Shown here one piece after another: positions 47,075 to 57,388 of a stretch of DNA of 64,000 nt (position 1 is the stretch's first letter; each line of letters begins with the position of its first letter). This DNA is from Pseudoalteromonas marina. GTDB lineage: Bacteria; Pseudomonadota; Gammaproteobacteria; Enterobacterales; Alteromonadaceae. Made by a program: the position numbers and the translations under genes. The stretch lies in the NCBI RefSeq assembly GCF_000238335.3, contig NZ_AHCB03000005.1, positions 248,001 through 312,000 of the forward strand, read 5' to 3'. The notes beneath the pieces were generated by a model, which did no database searches, had not been told where the DNA came from, and saw only the letters and a program-made list of their open reading frames with translations.

Positions 47075-48246
47075 TTGCGCTTGCACAAATAAAAGACACA
47101 TTAACACCAAAACCCTCGCCGCAGCTTTACGATGTGCCTTTGCTTTATTCAATGCTAATGCTAATTGGTGTTGGCTTTATTATGGTGATGAGTGCGTCTA
47201 TGCCCACGGCAGAACGCCTTTTTGATAACTCACATCATATTGCTATTCGTCACGGGATGTTTTTGGCCGTTGCGTTTGTACTTTTTTGGATCACGGTTTG
47301 TGTGCCAATGGATTGGTGGAAACGCTCAAATGCATACTTATTGATACTGGGCATGGTATTGCTCATTGCTGTATTAATTATTGGCCGAGAGGTTAATGGT
47401 GCCAAGCGGTGGATCCCAATTGGACCCATTGGTTTTCAGGTGGCTGAAGCCGCTAAATTGTACTTTTTTAGTTACATAGCGGGTTACTTGGTCCGAAAGC
47501 GTGAAGAAGTACAAGAGAACATTAAAGGCTTTGCAAAACCTATTGCAGTGTTTGCCGTGTATGCATTGCTTATTTTGTTGCAGCCTGATTTAGGCACCGT
47601 AGTTGTTATGTTTGTAACAACAGTTGGCTTATTGTTTTTAGCGGGCGCAAAACTATGGCAGTTTTTTGTCCTTATTTTAACCGGCATTGGCTTGGTTGTT
47701 TTGTTGATTATTGTTGAGCCTTATCGTATGGCGCGTGTTGTTGGCTTTTTAGACCCTTGGGATGACCCATTCGGGAAAGGGTACCAGCTCGTTCAATCAT
47801 TAATGGCATACAGCCAAGGTGGATGGTTTGGCCAAGGGTTAGGTAACAGCGTGCAAAAGTTGCAATACCTTCCTGAAGCACACAATGATTTTATTTTTGC
47901 GGTTATTGGCGAAGAGCTTGGTTTAGTTGGCGTGGTAAGCATTTTAATGGTGCTCGCCACTTTAGTATTTAGAGCACTATTAATTGGCCAGCAAGCCTTA
48001 AAGTGCGGTAAAGAATACGAAGGCTACTTTGCCTTTGCAATAGGTATTTGGTTTGCGTTTCAAACCATGGTGAATGTAGGGGCAAGTGCGGGGATTTTAC
48101 CAACTAAAGGTCTTACATTACCGTTTATTTCTTATGGTGGTTCTAGTTTGATGATTATGACCATAGCAACCGGAATATTATTACGCGTTGATTTTGAAAC
48201 TAAAATGGCAACTAAACAAGCGACCTCAGGCGGAGGTAAACGATGA
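47071..48246 (+). CDS. ftsW: Septal peptidoglycan glycosyltransferase FtsW
   Basis: A 391-residue SEDS protein with about ten membrane helices. SEDS signatures: NGAKRWIPIGPIGFQVAE, LQPDLGTVVVMFVT, FLDPWDDPFGKGYQLVQSL, GNSVQKLQYLPEAHNDFIF and PFISYGGSSLMIMTIATG. The catalytic aspartate is expected in the loop with the LPEAHNDF region's neighbours, by analogy. It works with FtsI at the septum. Confidence 0.96.
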   Translation: MIALAQIKDTLTPKPSPQLYDVPLLYSMLMLIGVGFIMVMSASMPTAERLFDNSHHIAIRHGMFLAVAFVLFWITVCVPMDWWKRSNAYLLILGMVLLIAVLIIGREVNGAKRWIPIGPIGFQVAEAAKLYFFSYIAGYLVRKREEVQENIKGFAKPIAVFAVYALLILLQPDLGTVVVMFVTTVGLLFLAGAKLWQFFVLILTGIGLVVLLIIVEPYRMARVVGFLDPWDDPFGKGYQLVQSLMAYSQGGWFGQGLGNSVQKLQYLPEAHNDFIFAVIGEELGLVGVVSILMVLATLVFRALLIGQQALKCGKEYEGYFAFAIGIWFAFQTMVNVGASAGILPTKGLTLPFISYGGSSLMIMTIATGILLRVDFETKMATKQATSGGGKR

Positions 48247-49319
48247 GTAAAAAGTGTGTTGTAGTCGCTGGTGGAACTGGCGGGCATATATTTCCAGGTA
48301 TTGCAGTTGCTGATTACTTAAAAGCACAGGGGTGGCAAGTTACTTGGATTGGCACACCCGATAGAATGGAAGCAAGCGTTGTTCCTAAGCACAATATAGA
48401 AATTGATTTTATTAATGTAAAAGGCGTGCGTGGCAACGGATTAAAACGCCTTGTTAAAGCGCCATTCATGGTTATTAATGCAATATTGCAAGCGCGTAAG
48501 GTATTGAAAAATCAACGTCCAGATGTTGTTCTTGCTATGGGAGGATACGTAACTGGACCAACAGGTATTGCTGCAAAAAGTTTAGGTATTCCGTTAGTTA
48601 TTCATGAACAGAATGCGGTTGCTGGAATGAGCAACCGATGGCTTTCACGATTTGCTAATCGCGTTTTAGCGGCTTTTCCAAGCGCTTTTGATGCAGGACA
48701 AGCTGAACTTGTCGGCAATCCAGTTCGTCAAAGTGTAATAGACATAGCAACGCGTGACGTTTCAACACCGGTTAATATGTTGGTTGTAGGAGGGTCGTTA
48801 GGGGCTCAGGTACTAAACCAAACACTTCCAAGTGCATTTAAAGCGCTTAACAAAACTAGTGCAATAAATGTATGGCACCAGACAGGTAAAGGACATTTAA
48901 ACAGCGTTGAGCAAACATACAAAACGCACATGTTCGAAAGCGATAATGTAAAAGTTGCGGAATTTATTGATGACATGGATGCAGCGTATGCTTGGGCTGA
49001 TATTGTTATCTGCCGAGCTGGTGCGCTAACGGTAAGTGAAATTGCAGCAGCGGGAAAAATGGCTGTGTTTGTGCCATTTCCTCATGCAGTTGACGACCAT
49101 CAAACGGCTAACGCCCAATATTTGGTTGAGGCAGATGGAGCGTTACTCATGCAGCAAAGTGTATTTAATGAGCAATCGATTGTTGCGCTATTAACCCCTT
49201 ACTTAGTAAACCCTAGTTTAATTAATAAAATGGCTAATAACGCAAAAAAACAAGCCATTTTAGATGCCACAGCAAGCGTAGCCGCGCACTGTGAGCAAGT
49301 ATCAAATAAGAGAGCGTAA
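48243..49319 (+). CDS. murG: Lipid II synthase MurG
   Basis: A 358-residue GT28 glycosyltransferase adding GlcNAc from UDP-GlcNAc to lipid I. N-terminal glycine-rich loop VAGGTGGHIFPGIAVADYL, second loop MGGYVTGPTGIAAK, HEQNAVAGMSNRWLS, and the donor-site VICRAGALTVSEIAAAG. It overlaps ftsW by 4 bp and abuts murC. Confidence 0.97.
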   Translation: MSKKCVVVAGGTGGHIFPGIAVADYLKAQGWQVTWIGTPDRMEASVVPKHNIEIDFINVKGVRGNGLKRLVKAPFMVINAILQARKVLKNQRPDVVLAMGGYVTGPTGIAAKSLGIPLVIHEQNAVAGMSNRWLSRFANRVLAAFPSAFDAGQAELVGNPVRQSVIDIATRDVSTPVNMLVVGGSLGAQVLNQTLPSAFKALNKTSAINVWHQTGKGHLNSVEQTYKTHMFESDNVKVAEFIDDMDAAYAWADIVICRAGALTVSEIAAAGKMAVFVPFPHAVDDHQTANAQYLVEADGALLMQQSVFNEQSIVALLTPYLVNPSLINKMANNAKKQAILDATASVAAHCEQVSNKRA

Positions 49320-50771
49320 GTGAAAGAAGCATCAGTACAAAACAAAAGTATACGACCTGCAATGCGTCGAATAGAAACCATCCACTTTATTGGTATTGGT
49401 GGGGCGGGTATGGGCGGTATTGCCGAAGTGCTCGCTTTTGAAGGTTACCGTATTACAGGGTCTGATATTGCGCATAGTGCGATGACAGATCGCTTGATTA
49501 AAGCGGGTGCAGAAGTATTCATTGGTCATCACGAAAACAACGTAAAAGATGCCAATGTGGTGGTAGTTTCAAGTGCTATTGACGAAACTAACCCTGAAAT
49601 AATTGCCGCAAAAGCTGCAAGAATTCCTGTTGTACGTCGTGCTGAAATGCTAGCTGAATTAATGCGTTTTCGCCATGGTATAGCCATTGCAGGTACACAC
49701 GGTAAAACCACAACAACGAGTTTAATTGCCAGCATTTATGCCCAAGCTGGGCTCGATCCAACCTTTATTATTGGTGGTTTATTAAATAGTGCAGGTAGTA
49801 ATGCAAAGGTTGGTAAAAGCGATTTTTTAATTGCAGAAGCTGATGAGAGTGATGCGTCGTTTTTACACTTACAACCTATGGTATCGGTGATCACTAATAT
49901 TGAAGAAGATCACATGGATACATACGGTGGCAGCCTTGAAAAAATGAAAGACACTTATGTCGATTTTATACATAACCTGCCGTTTTATGGTCTGGCTGTT
50001 GTATGTATCGACTCTGAGGTAGCCGCCGAACTAATTCCTCGTTTTGGGCGTCCTATTATTACATATGGCGAGTCGCCAACGGCTGATTATCGCATGAGTG
50101 ATTTTAGCCAGTCAGCTAATACGTGTACGTTTACGGTAACCAATAAACAAGGTGAGTGTTTAACGGCAACGCTAAATATGCCAGGTAAACATAACGCATT
50201 AAATGCGACAGCAGCAATTGCAGTAGCAAAAGATCAAAATATTGCTAACCAAGCAATTTTAGAAGCATTACAAAAGTTTGAAGGTATTGGCCGTCGTTTT
50301 CAACACTACGGCGAATTTGAAAACGAACGCGGCAATATAATGTTAGTGGATGATTACGGTCATCACCCTTCAGAGGTTGCAGCCACTATTGCAGCAGTAC
50401 GCGAGGGGTGGCCCGATAAACGCTTAGTAATGATTTATCAGCCGCATCGTTATAGTCGTACTCGTGATTTATATGAAGACTTTGTAAAAGTACTTGCCGA
50501 TGTAGATCAGCTTTTATTATTAGATGTTTATGGCGCAGGCGAAGAGCCTATAGTGGGCGCTGATAGTAAAAGTTTATGCCGAAGCCTTCGTCAACGTGGC
50601 AAAGAGCCATTGCATGTAGCATCAAGTAAAGAGCTTGCGGGTGTATTAGCAGATAATTTGCAAAATAATGACTTAGTATTGACCCAAGGTGCGGGTAATA
50701 TAGGTCAGTTAGTAAAAACGTTAGCAGCAACAGGCATGTCGATAGAAAAATTAAAACAAGGTGAAGTATGA
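49320..50771 (+). CDS. murC: UDP-MurNAc:L-alanine ligase MurC
   Basis: A 483-residue Mur ligase that adds L-alanine to UDP-MurNAc. Rossmann start [24 protein letters not shown] site [33 protein letters not shown]; and [14 protein letters not shown]. The GTG start directly follows the murG stop with AGAGAG a few bases upstream; an ATG at 49362 is a weaker alternative. Confidence 0.96.
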   Translation: MKEASVQNKSIRPAMRRIETIHFIGIGGAGMGGIAEVLAFEGYRITGSDIAHSAMTDRLIKAGAEVFIGHHENNVKDANVVVVSSAIDETNPEIIAAKAARIPVVRRAEMLAELMRFRHGIAIAGTHGKTTTTSLIASIYAQAGLDPTFIIGGLLNSAGSNAKVGKSDFLIAEADESDASFLHLQPMVSVITNIEEDHMDTYGGSLEKMKDTYVDFIHNLPFYGLAVVCIDSEVAAELIPRFGRPIITYGESPTADYRMSDFSQSANTCTFTVTNKQGECLTATLNMPGKHNALNATAAIAVAKDQNIANQAILEALQKFEGIGRRFQHYGEFENERGNIMLVDDYGHHPSEVAATIAAVREGWPDKRLVMIYQPHRYSRTRDLYEDFVKVLADVDQLLLLDVYGAGEEPIVGADSKSLCRSLRQRGKEPLHVASSKELAGVLADNLQNNDLVLTQGAGNIGQLVKTLAATGMSIEKLKQGEV

Positions 50772-51688
50772 CCCAAGTAAATGCACAATTTGGTAAAGTA
50801 GCGGTAATGCTTGGTGGTAACTCAGCAGAGCGTGAAGTGTCATTAAAGTCGGGTCAGGCTGTTTTTAATGCATTACAAAATTGCGGTGTAGATGCGATTG
50901 CATTCGATCCTCAAAATCGGTCGTTGTGGGAACTCAAAGAGTTAAATGTAGATCGTGTTTTTATTGCACTACATGGCCGAGGTGGTGAGGACGGAACTGT
51001 TCAAGGTGCATTAGAGTTTATGAACTTACCTTACACCGGCAGTAACGTACTGGGTTCAGCGCTTGCAATGGATAAAATTCGTTGTAAGCACTTGTTTAAA
51101 TCAGCCGGTTTAAGCACCGCACCTTATGCCGTTGTGGATGCTAAAAAAGGTTTTGATGCACACGCTATCATGGCTGAATTTAAAAAAGTGATGGTTAAGC
51201 CTTCTCATGAAGGGTCGAGCATTGGTATGGCACAAGCAACTACTGCGCAAGAACTCGAAGATGCATTAATCAATGCATTTAAGTTTGATAGCCAAGTGTT
51301 GGTTGAGCAGTGGATAACGGGTCGTGAATTTACAGTGACTGTTTTAGGTGATGAGGTACAGCCCGTAATTGAAATGACAACGCCAAATGGCTTTTACGAT
51401 TATCAGGCAAAGTATCAATCAAATACTACGCAGTATCATTGCCCAGCCAATTTATCGGCGCACGATACGCAGCAATTACAGGCTATGTCGTTAGAAGCGT
51501 TTGACTTAGTTGGCGCAAGCGGTTGGGGCCGCGTAGATGCAATGCAAGATGAGCAAGGCAACTTTTATTTATTAGAGGTTAATACTGTACCCGGAATGAC
51601 AGAAAAATCATTAGTGCCTATGGCAGCTAAAGCAAATGGGGCAAGTTTTGAGCAATTAGTTGTTCGCATTTTGGAGCAAACGCTTTAA
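50768..51688 (+). CDS. ddlB: D-alanine:D-alanine ligase DdlB
   Basis: A 306-residue ATP-grasp enzyme making D-Ala-D-Ala for MurF. Signatures: [46 protein letters not shown] and [15 protein letters not shown]. Its place between murC and ftsQ, and its size, fit DdlB. It overlaps murC by 4 bp. Confidence 0.97.
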   Translation: MTQVNAQFGKVAVMLGGNSAEREVSLKSGQAVFNALQNCGVDAIAFDPQNRSLWELKELNVDRVFIALHGRGGEDGTVQGALEFMNLPYTGSNVLGSALAMDKIRCKHLFKSAGLSTAPYAVVDAKKGFDAHAIMAEFKKVMVKPSHEGSSIGMAQATTAQELEDALINAFKFDSQVLVEQWITGREFTVTVLGDEVQPVIEMTTPNGFYDYQAKYQSNTTQYHCPANLSAHDTQQLQAMSLEAFDLVGASGWGRVDAMQDEQGNFYLLEVNTVPGMTEKSLVPMAAKANGASFEQLVVRILEQTL

Positions 51689-51689
51689 T

Positions 51690-52469
51690 ATGCATCCCCT
51701 TTTAGAAAAAGCTCATAAAATCAAACAGAACCTAAATTGGTCGCTGATTTTTGGCGTGAGCTTTTTTTTAGTTGTTATTATTGGCTTAGTGCAAATTACA
51801 ACGGGTGTATCTGATTGGTTAGTAAAAAATAAAGATGCACAAATAAAGCACTTAACGGTGCAAGGGCATCCTAAATACACAGATGAAACCGCAATAATAA
51901 CAGCAATAAAAAAAGCGGATTTAAGTAGTTTTTTTGAGCTTGATGTAAAACATGTACAACAGCTAGTGCAAAATCTACCTTGGGTGGCCACTGTATCGGT
52001 GCGAAAACAATGGCCTGATACGATTCAGGTTTACGTTGTTGAACACGAGGCGGTTGCGCATTGGAATAGTGACTTGTTAATTAATAACAACGGTGAGGCT
52101 TTTCAAGCTCGCAGCGATAAGTTAAGTAAAGATTTACCTCAGTTATTTGGCCCAGAAGGGAGCGAACAAGAAGCATGGATTGCCTTTAAGCAGTTTGACG
52201 AAATGCTTAAAGTAAACGCGTTAACGCTTAAAAGTTTAGCGTTATCAGAGCGTTTTTCTTGGCAGCTTTGGCTTGATAGCGGGGTGCGCTTAAATTTAGG
52301 GCGTAGGGATAAAGCCAAGCGTGTGCAACGTTTTATAGACGTTTACCCACGTATGGAATATCCAGAAAAAGCACAAATAGATGCAGTCGATTTACGGTAT
52401 GATACCGGCCTTGCAGTGAGCTTTAAGCCAGTGCAAGAAGAACAATTACAAAATAAGAGTAAGGCATGA
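51690..52469 (+). CDS. ftsQ: Cell division protein FtsQ
   Basis: A 259-residue bitopic protein: cytoplasmic tail, membrane helix (LIFGVSFFLVVIIGLVQITT), POTRA domain (about 55-125; IKHLTVQGHPKYTDETAI) and beta domain. FtsQ recruits FtsL/B to the divisome. The ATG at 51690 follows the ddlB stop directly; an upstream ATG at 51660, inside ddlB, would add ten residues that do not fit. The end overlaps ftsA by 4 bp. Confidence 0.95.
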   Translation: MHPLLEKAHKIKQNLNWSLIFGVSFFLVVIIGLVQITTGVSDWLVKNKDAQIKHLTVQGHPKYTDETAIITAIKKADLSSFFELDVKHVQQLVQNLPWVATVSVRKQWPDTIQVYVVEHEAVAHWNSDLLINNNGEAFQARSDKLSKDLPQLFGPEGSEQEAWIAFKQFDEMLKVNALTLKSLALSERFSWQLWLDSGVRLNLGRRDKAKRVQRFIDVYPRMEYPEKAQIDAVDLRYDTGLAVSFKPVQEEQLQNKSKA

Positions 52470-53698
52470 CTAAGTCAGCAGAAAGAAACCTCGTGATTGG
52501 ATTAGACGTTGGTACCTCGAAAGTGGTAGCCACGGTAGGTGAAATCACCGCAGATAACAAGCTCAGCATTGTTGGTGTGGGCAGCCAAGTATCCCATGGT
52601 ATGGATAAAGGTGGCGTTAACGATTTAAACTTAGTGTCTGAGTCTATTCGCCGCGCTATAGACGAAGCCGAATTAATGGCAGATTGTCGAATTAGTTCAG
52701 TGTACTTGGGGATTTCTGGTAAACATATTCAATGCCAGAACGAAAGCGGTGTTGTTGCTATAAATAATACTGAAGTAACAGACGAAGATATTGAAAATGT
52801 GATTCACATTGCGCGTTCTGTGCCTATTTCAGCTGAACGTAAAATGCTGCATGCACTACCGCAAGAGTACAGCATAGACATGCAAGAAGGGATTAAAAAC
52901 CCACTAGGCATGAGCGGTGTGCGTATGGAGGCACGTGCTCACATTATTACCTGCTCTAACGACATGGCTAAAAACATAGAAAAATGTGTTGAGCGTTGCG
53001 GCCTTGAAGTCGACCAATTGATATTTACAGCATTGGCTTCTTGTTATTCAGTTCTCACAGATGATGAAAAAGAGCTTGGAGTCGCTGTACTCGATATTGG
53101 TGGTGGTACAATGGACATCACTATTTATATCAACGGTGCGCTGCGCCATTCAGCAGTAATCCCTGTGGCGGGTAATCAGGTAACGGGTGATATTGCAAAA
53201 ATATTTCGTACACCTATATCGCATGCAGAGTCACTCAAAGTACAATACGCATGTGCAAGCAGCCAATTGGCAAGCAGTGAAGACACTATTGAAGTGCCAA
53301 GTGTAGGCGGGCGCCCTGCAAGATTAATGTCACGTCATACATTATCAGAGGTGGTAGAACCTCGTTTCAGAGAATTATTTGAACTTGCGATGGAAGAAAT
53401 TCGTCGTTCAGGTTTAGAAGACCAAATTGCGGCAGGTCTCGTTATAACAGGCGGAACTGCCAAAATGACTGGTGCAATGGAAGTGGCGGAAGACATTTTT
53501 CAAATGCCAGTAAGAATAGGTAAACCAATCGGGATGGTTGGTTTAACAGACTACGTAGATGATCCTTCGTACGCAACCGCTGTTGGTTTGTTACAATACG
53601 GGCGCACCATGCAATCGATGAATGCACAAAAGTCGAAAGCAGAGGATAACAATAATTGGTGGAACCGCATTACTAAATGGTTTCAAGGCGAGTTTTAA
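52466..53698 (+). CDS. ftsA: Cell division protein FtsA
   Basis: A 410-residue actin-like protein that tethers FtsZ to the membrane and signals to the divisome. Actin-type phosphate loops: VIGLDVGTSKVVATVGE and VLDIGGGTMDITIY; SHA/1C domain around residues 85-165. The C-terminal amphipathic membrane-targeting helix is visible as WWNRITKWFQGEF. It lies 21 bp before ftsZ. Confidence 0.97.
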   Translation: MTKSAERNLVIGLDVGTSKVVATVGEITADNKLSIVGVGSQVSHGMDKGGVNDLNLVSESIRRAIDEAELMADCRISSVYLGISGKHIQCQNESGVVAINNTEVTDEDIENVIHIARSVPISAERKMLHALPQEYSIDMQEGIKNPLGMSGVRMEARAHIITCSNDMAKNIEKCVERCGLEVDQLIFTALASCYSVLTDDEKELGVAVLDIGGGTMDITIYINGALRHSAVIPVAGNQVTGDIAKIFRTPISHAESLKVQYACASSQLASSEDTIEVPSVGGRPARLMSRHTLSEVVEPRFRELFELAMEEIRRSGLEDQIAAGLVITGGTAKMTGAMEVAEDIFQMPVRIGKPIGMVGLTDYVDDPSYATAVGLLQYGRTMQSMNAQKSKAEDNNNWWNRITKWFQGEF

Positions 53699-53719
53699 GA
53701 CTCAAGTCGGAGAGTGAAC

Positions 53720-54964
53720 ATGTTTGATATAATGGAACAACACAGCGAAGAAGCTGTAATAAAAGTAATTGGCGTGGGCGGCGGCGGCGGTAACGCTGTT
53801 GAGCACATGGTAAAACAGCAAATCGAAGGCGTGCGCTTTATTGCCGCTAATACTGATGCGCAAGCATTACGAAATTCTGCTGCTGATGTAACAGTTCAAT
53901 TAGGCACACAAATAACCTCTGGGTTAGGTGCGGGTGCAAATCCTGAAGTAGGCCGCGAATCGGCTGAAGAAGATGCAGAGACTATTCGTGCAAGCCTTGA
54001 AGGTGCCGACATGGTATTTATCGCAGCTGGCATGGGCGGCGGTACAGGTACAGGGGCTGCGCCTGTGGTTGCTAAAATTGCTAAAGAGCTGGGTATTTTA
54101 ACTGTTGCGGTAGTGACGCGTCCTTTCGACTTTGAAGGTAAAAAGCGTGCAGCGGCAGCTGAACAAGGTATCAGCGAGTTGTCAGAAATTGTAGATTCAC
54201 TTATTACAATTCCGAACAATAAATTACTTAAAGTTTTAGGCAAAGGCACTACACTTCTAGATGCATTTGCTAAAGCTAATGACGTATTATTTGGTGCGGT
54301 ACAAGGTATTGCAGAACTCATTACGCGATCTGGTTTAATTAACGTGGATTTCGCTGACGTACGAACTGTTATGTCTGCTATGGGTACTGCTATGATGGGA
54401 ACTGCATCTGCGTCAGGTCCTGATCGTGCACAAGAAGCCGCAGAAGCTGCTATTTCAAGCCCATTATTGGAAGACGTTGATTTAACAGGTGCTAAAGGTA
54501 TCTTAGTTAATATCACCGCGGGTATGGATATTGCGATTGAAGAATTCGAAATTGTCGGTAACCACGTTAAAGCACTTGCCTCTGAAAACGCAACGGTTGT
54601 TGTGGGTGCGGTAATTGATCCTGAAATGAGCGACGAGTTACGTGTAACTGTAGTTGCAACGGGGTTAGGCGGCGATCGTCGTCCACAGTTTGGTATTGTT
54701 GATAACGGTTTTAAAAAGGCTTCGGGTTCTGATGTTGCAAACACGTCTAACCAAGCAAGCAGCATGTATGTGCCTAGCTTTGCAAGCCAAGACAGCACCG
54801 ATGAAAGTGCAGCTAAAGCACAAACTGAAAGCGCAGAAAAAGCGAGTTCAGCAAGTTCTAGCAATACAGCAAGCTCGTCGTCGCAAACGAGTAAAAAAGC
54901 GGATAAATCAGAGGGTGGTGATTACTTTGACATCCCTGCATTTTTACGCAAACAAGCAGACTAA
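53720..54964 (+). CDS. ftsZ: Cell division GTPase FtsZ
   Basis: A 414-residue tubulin homologue that polymerises into the Z-ring. N-terminal [18 protein letters not shown], tubulin signature [14 protein letters not shown]7 loop [12 protein letters not shown] Ser/Ala-rich linker of about 60 residues (about 330-395) leads to the C-terminal peptide [13 protein letters not shown] that binds FtsA and ZipA. The ATG at 53720 has GGAG 7 nt upstream; the GTG at 53714 is not needed. Confidence 0.97.
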   Translation: MFDIMEQHSEEAVIKVIGVGGGGGNAVEHMVKQQIEGVRFIAANTDAQALRNSAADVTVQLGTQITSGLGAGANPEVGRESAEEDAETIRASLEGADMVFIAAGMGGGTGTGAAPVVAKIAKELGILTVAVVTRPFDFEGKKRAAAAEQGISELSEIVDSLITIPNNKLLKVLGKGTTLLDAFAKANDVLFGAVQGIAELITRSGLINVDFADVRTVMSAMGTAMMGTASASGPDRAQEAAEAAISSPLLEDVDLTGAKGILVNITAGMDIAIEEFEIVGNHVKALASENATVVVGAVIDPEMSDELRVTVVATGLGGDRRPQFGIVDNGFKKASGSDVANTSNQASSMYVPSFASQDSTDESAAKAQTESAEKASSASSSNTASSSSQTSKKADKSEGGDYFDIPAFLRKQAD

Positions 54965-54999
54965 TAAAAACGTTATTTTGCTGGTAAATTGAGCGAATA

Positions 55000-55028
55000 T
55001 TGTAAGGCGCGCGTATATATGATACTAT
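55000..55028 (+). promoter_or_regulatory. Probable lpxC promoter
   Basis: TTGTAA (55000-55005) and TACTAT (55023-55028) with a 17-bp spacer lie in the 102-bp gap between ftsZ and lpxC. Each hexamer matches four of six consensus bases. It predicts a leader of about 30 nt and some independence of lpxC from the dcw transcript. Confidence 0.45.
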
Positions 55029-55066
55029 CCGCCGTCTAACTGTAATAAATTTAAGTGAGCGAACCT

Positions 55067-55978
55067 ATGATTAAACAGCGTACGATTGCAGAAGTAGTCA
55101 AAGCCATAGGAATTGGACTTCATAAAGGTGAGAAGGTCACAATAACTCTCCGACCTGCGAGCGCAAATACTGGGATTGTATTTCGTCGTGTCGACCTTGA
55201 TCCGGTTGTTGAATTTGAAACAACACCTGAAGCCGTTGGCGATACGCAGTTGTGTACCTGTTTAATTAACAAAGATGGCGTTCGTTTATCAACTACTGAG
55301 CACCTAATTGCTGCGGTTGCAGCAATGGGGATTGATAACCTAATTGTAGAATTAGACAGCTCAGAAGTGCCAATTATGGATGGTAGTGCATTACCATTTA
55401 TTTATTTATTACAAAAAGGCGGCATTGAAGAACAAAATGCCGCTAAACGCTTTATTCGTATTAAAGAAAAAGTACGTATTGAAGAAGGTGACAAATGGGC
55501 CGAAGTAGAACCGTACGACGGTTTTCACATCGACTTTGAAATCGCTTTTGATCACCCGGCTATTAACGAAAGTCGTCAGCGTGTTGGTTTAGACATCACC
55601 GCTCAAAGCTTTACTGAAGAAATTAGCCGTGCTCGTACCTTTGGTTTTATGAAAGACATTGAATACATGCATGCTAATAACCTTGCTCTAGGTGGCAGCA
55701 TGGACAGCGCAGTAGTACTTGACGAGTTTAAAGTACTAAACCCAAATGGTTTACGCTACAGCGATGAGTTCGTTAAGCACAAAATACTAGACTGTGTTGG
55801 TGACATGTTTATGACAGGCCATAACATTTTAGGTAAGGTGACTGCGTTTAAGTCGGGTCACGATTTAAACAATAAGTTGCTTCGTAAAGTAATGGCAACC
55901 GAGTCAGCGTGGGAGTGGGCAACATTTGAAACGCCTGTAACGATGCCTGCACCCGGTCTTGAGTTAGCAACAGCCTAA
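55067..55978 (+). CDS. lpxC: UDP-3-O-acyl-GlcNAc deacetylase LpxC
   Basis: A 303-residue zinc enzyme for the committed step of lipid A synthesis. Begins [19 protein letters not shown]; zinc and catalytic regions are [30 protein letters not shown] and the conserved [10 protein letters not shown] chose the ATG at 55067 by alignment with the E. coli N terminus; a GTG at 55055 is in frame. Last gene of the cluster; the secM-secA pair found next in E. coli is absent here. Confidence 0.97.
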   Translation: MIKQRTIAEVVKAIGIGLHKGEKVTITLRPASANTGIVFRRVDLDPVVEFETTPEAVGDTQLCTCLINKDGVRLSTTEHLIAAVAAMGIDNLIVELDSSEVPIMDGSALPFIYLLQKGGIEEQNAAKRFIRIKEKVRIEEGDKWAEVEPYDGFHIDFEIAFDHPAINESRQRVGLDITAQSFTEEISRARTFGFMKDIEYMHANNLALGGSMDSAVVLDEFKVLNPNGLRYSDEFVKHKILDCVGDMFMTGHNILGKVTAFKSGHDLNNKLLRKVMATESAWEWATFETPVTMPAPGLELATA

Positions 55979-56012
55979 CCAAGCATTTAAAGTACACACT
56001 TAAAACAGTTAC

Positions 56013-56044
56013 AAAAAATGACGCTTATTAGCGTCATTTTTTTT
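56013..56044. terminator. Bidirectional terminator after lpxC
   Basis: AAAAAATGACGC (56013-56024), loop TTATTA, GCGTCATTTTTT (56031-56042) and further T. A 12-bp stem with runs on both strands, between convergent lpxC and yjjG. It closes the dcw cluster. Confidence 0.92.
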
Positions 56045-56083
56045 GCTATGTATCTATTCTTTTAAAATAGTAAGTTTTAAAAA

Positions 56084-56758
56084 TTAAATACCTAAAATGG
56101 CTTGTAGCTGTTCTAATTTGGTTATTGTGTAAGTGGGGGTTATTCCTTCTGGTAATTGTTCACCAGGGTGTTGCAACCAACATGTATCTATACCTACATT
56201 ATTACCGCCAAGTATGTCACTTGATGCGGTATCACCCACCATTAATATTTGACTCTTATTTGGGTTACCCATCAGTTCGAAGGTATGTTCAAAAATAGCT
56301 TTGTTAGGTTTTGCTAAACCTACAAGCTCAGAAATAACTAACCATTCAAACATATCTTTTAAACCCGTATGCTCTAAACGTACTGTTTGCAGGCGAGCAA
56401 AGCCATTAGTAATGATGCCTAACCTAGCATGAGGCTTTAATTTATTAAGCAACTCTATAGCGCCTGGTAATGGCTCACAAATTTGCGCCATTGCATCTAA
56501 AAATGCATCGTTCAACTCTTTAGCGGATACATTTAATTTTGCTGACCATTCGTTAAAGCGGGTTACCTGTAAGTAATCAGCGCTAATAACGCCATTTTGA
56601 TAATCAACCCACAGTTGTTTATTGGTTTTTTGATAGTGAATGTAATCGTCTTTAGTAAAGTTAACGCCGTATTTTTTAAACATACGGGTCATACCGGCTA
56701 ATATATCAAACCTAAATAAAGTTTCGTCTGCATCAAACAACACGTAGCTGTATTTCAT
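56084..56758 (-). CDS. yjjG: HAD-family pyrimidine 5'-nucleotidase YjjG
   Basis: A 224-residue HAD hydrolase of the YjjG group, which removes phosphate from non-canonical pyrimidine nucleotides. Motif I is LFDADETLFRFD, motif II lies in LGIITNGFARLQTVRLEHTG, and motif III/IV in KPNKAIFEHTFELMG and MVGDTASSDILGGNNVG. It ends 15 bp after the yjjX-side gap and sits with another house-cleaning gene (yjjX), an apt pairing for nucleotide-pool sanitation. Confidence 0.92.
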   Translation of the reverse strand: MKYSYVLFDADETLFRFDILAGMTRMFKKYGVNFTKDDYIHYQKTNKQLWVDYQNGVISADYLQVTRFNEWSAKLNVSAKELNDAFLDAMAQICEPLPGAIELLNKLKPHARLGIITNGFARLQTVRLEHTGLKDMFEWLVISELVGLAKPNKAIFEHTFELMGNPNKSQILMVGDTASSDILGGNNVGIDTCWLQHPGEQLPEGITPTYTITKLEQLQAILGI

Positions 56759-56773
56759 TCAATTTCCTGTATT

Positions 56774-57313
56774 TTATTTGCGATAAAGGTCGCTATGTAA
56801 AAAGGGTGCCATGGCCAAAGTTAGTGCTTGGGTATAGGTACTTTCGCGTGTTGCATGGTTATTTGTAAGCAGGCCAATGGCGCCGCCTTTTTGTTTTATA
56901 TTTGTGGTGTTAAATGCTTTATCCATTACATCGCCAAGCTCTTCGCCATTAAGTAATGCTTTAAAAAGTATATTGGGTAATGGAAGGTTACTGCTTCGCC
57001 CTACAACCTGTTCTGTGGCGTTATCAATAACAACATAGGCAAAGGTCGCTGCACCATAGCTAAATTGCTCTGCACCGCCTTCCATTGCCACGTAGTAATC
57101 GGCTTGATGGTGCTTTTTACAATAGTTAACACGGTTTTGCGCGCCAATACGTGTTTCATCTTCACCAATAGGTTGATCTGGCACGTTTGAAGGAGCGTTA
57201 ACACCTAGGCAATCAATAGTGTTATTTGGAAAGTACATAGTAAAAATATGCTTTGCTGCATTTATTTTTACTGGATTTTTAGATCCAACTATAACTTTTA
57301 ACAATGATGACAT
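56774..57313 (-). CDS. yjjX: Inosine/xanthosine triphosphatase YjjX
   Basis: A 179-residue NTPase of the YjjX family, which hydrolyses ITP and XTP (non-canonical purine nucleotides). Family blocks: VGSKNPVKINAAKHIF, SNVPDQPIGEDETRIGAQNR and VAMEGGAEQF. It lies 15 bp upstream of yjjG on the same strand and is probably co-transcribed with it. Confidence 0.93.
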   Translation of the reverse strand: MSSLLKVIVGSKNPVKINAAKHIFTMYFPNNTIDCLGVNAPSNVPDQPIGEDETRIGAQNRVNYCKKHHQADYYVAMEGGAEQFSYGAATFAYVVIDNATEQVVGRSSNLPLPNILFKALLNGEELGDVMDKAFNTTNIKQKGGAIGLLTNNHATRESTYTQALTLAMAPFLHSDLYRK

Positions 57314-57388
57314 GCTGATCTCGTATTGAGTAAAATCAGCAGTGTACGTGACTTCTGTTAAACAAAAAAGGGCACTAAAGCGATAATA

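Noticed and set aside
53896..54864. Long antisense open frame of about 322 codons opposite ftsZ
   Set aside because: It mirrors the codon pattern of ftsZ, has no start signal or family resemblance and crosses an essential gene; it is a coding shadow.
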